Assembly (NCBI GenBank): GCA_902798675.1
Contig: CADBXQ010000063.1
Span: forward strand, 1 to 5,139
Length of the DNA: 5,139 nucleotides
Source: Oscillospiraceae bacterium
GTDB taxonomy: Bacteria > Bacillota > Clostridia > Oscillospirales > Ruminococcaceae
Direction of reading: 5' to 3'
Shown here: piece after piece, positions 4,988-5,139 of the stretch
How the letters are laid out: every line of letters starts with the position of its first letter
Position numbering within the stretch: the stretch's first letter is position 1
Notes under the pieces: generated by a model
Told to the model about the DNA's origin: nothing
What the model saw: only the letters and a program-made list of their open reading frames with translations
Database searches by the model: none
Translations under genes and position numbers: made by a program

Positions 4988-5139
4988 CTATGCGTCTTCT
5001 TCGGCTTCGCCCGCCTTTTCAACATCCGAAAATTCTTCCCCAGAATCGTGTTCCGCTCGCGCAACAGTTACAACGCTGTCTCCGGGCCGCAGTTTCATCA
5101 CCCTGACCCCGCTAGCATGCCTTGACATCTTGGAAATGT
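4988..5139 (-). CDS. gyrA: DNA gyrase subunit A, C-terminal end (partial)
   Basis: Read on the minus strand, the last 49 codons before TAG (4990-4988) are in the window. The segment ISKMSRHASGVRVMKLRPGD followed by SVVTVARAE resembles the last blade of the GyrA C-terminal beta-pinwheel, where GVRVM+L..GD.VV.VA is typical. It ends in an acidic tail (DSGEEFSDVEKAGEAEEDA), common in GyrA and presumed not to be part of the fold. GyrA with GyrB supercoils DNA; this end helps wrap it. ParC (topoisomerase IV subunit A) is the alternative, less likely with this motif. The gene continues beyond the right edge. Its GC content is visibly higher than that of the left and centre of the window. Confidence 0.8.
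   Translation of the reverse strand, partial: ISKMSRHASGVRVMKLRPGDSVVTVARAEHDSGEEFSDVEKAGEAEEDA

Noticed and set aside
5003..5019. GGCTTCGCC followed by TTTT as a terminator for pdaA inside the gyrA-like gene.
   Set aside because: The stem is only three base pairs and the T run is not directly after it; it lies in a codon-constrained Glu/Ala-rich tail.

Overview
The window reads as a piece of a low-GC Gram-positive chromosome, most likely an AT-rich member of the Clostridia. The signs are strong AGGAG-type ribosome binding sites, sigma-A-like -10 boxes, very AT-rich spacers, and an unmistakable PdaA-type spore-cortex deacetylase next to the 3' end of a gyrA-like gene. PdaA points to a spore former or a lineage descended from one. 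The wide spacers and two apparently broken reading frames suggest some gene decay; a host-associated lifestyle is possible but not shown.

Layout from left to right. Bases 1-216 hold the interrupted end of a reading frame whose last residues resemble the C-terminus of reverse transcriptases. It is closed by a strong terminator (251-298). A 32-bp near-perfect palindrome (337-368) and an extended -10 promoter (456-484) then lead into a 541-residue secreted protein (547-2172). That protein has a signal peptide, a helical N-terminal region, a low-complexity linker and a papain-like (clan CA) cysteine peptidase domain with a visible Cys-His-Asp set. After a structured, T-rich stretch comes a promoter plus ribosome binding site in front of a frame broken by a stop and probably a frameshift (2466-2671), closed by its own hairpin. 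Next is a two-gene operon of small secreted helical proteins (2795-3313 and 3389-3865), ending in a textbook terminator (3893-3924). The right end has pdaA (4155-4982) meeting the end of gyrA (minus strand, from 4988) tail to tail with 5 bp between the stops.

The most interesting content is the central cluster. The three intact secreted proteins all have a predicted signal peptide ending at residue 28 with Val at 29. The two small ones share a ten-residue motif at identical positions (41-50, around Cys46), and one small protein and the peptidase protein share a second helix motif. I read them as one locally expanded family: two stand-alone helical domains and one fused to a protease. I recognise no named family for the helical domain. 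One testable idea is that the stand-alone domains are partners or inhibitors of the protease, acting like a separated propeptide.
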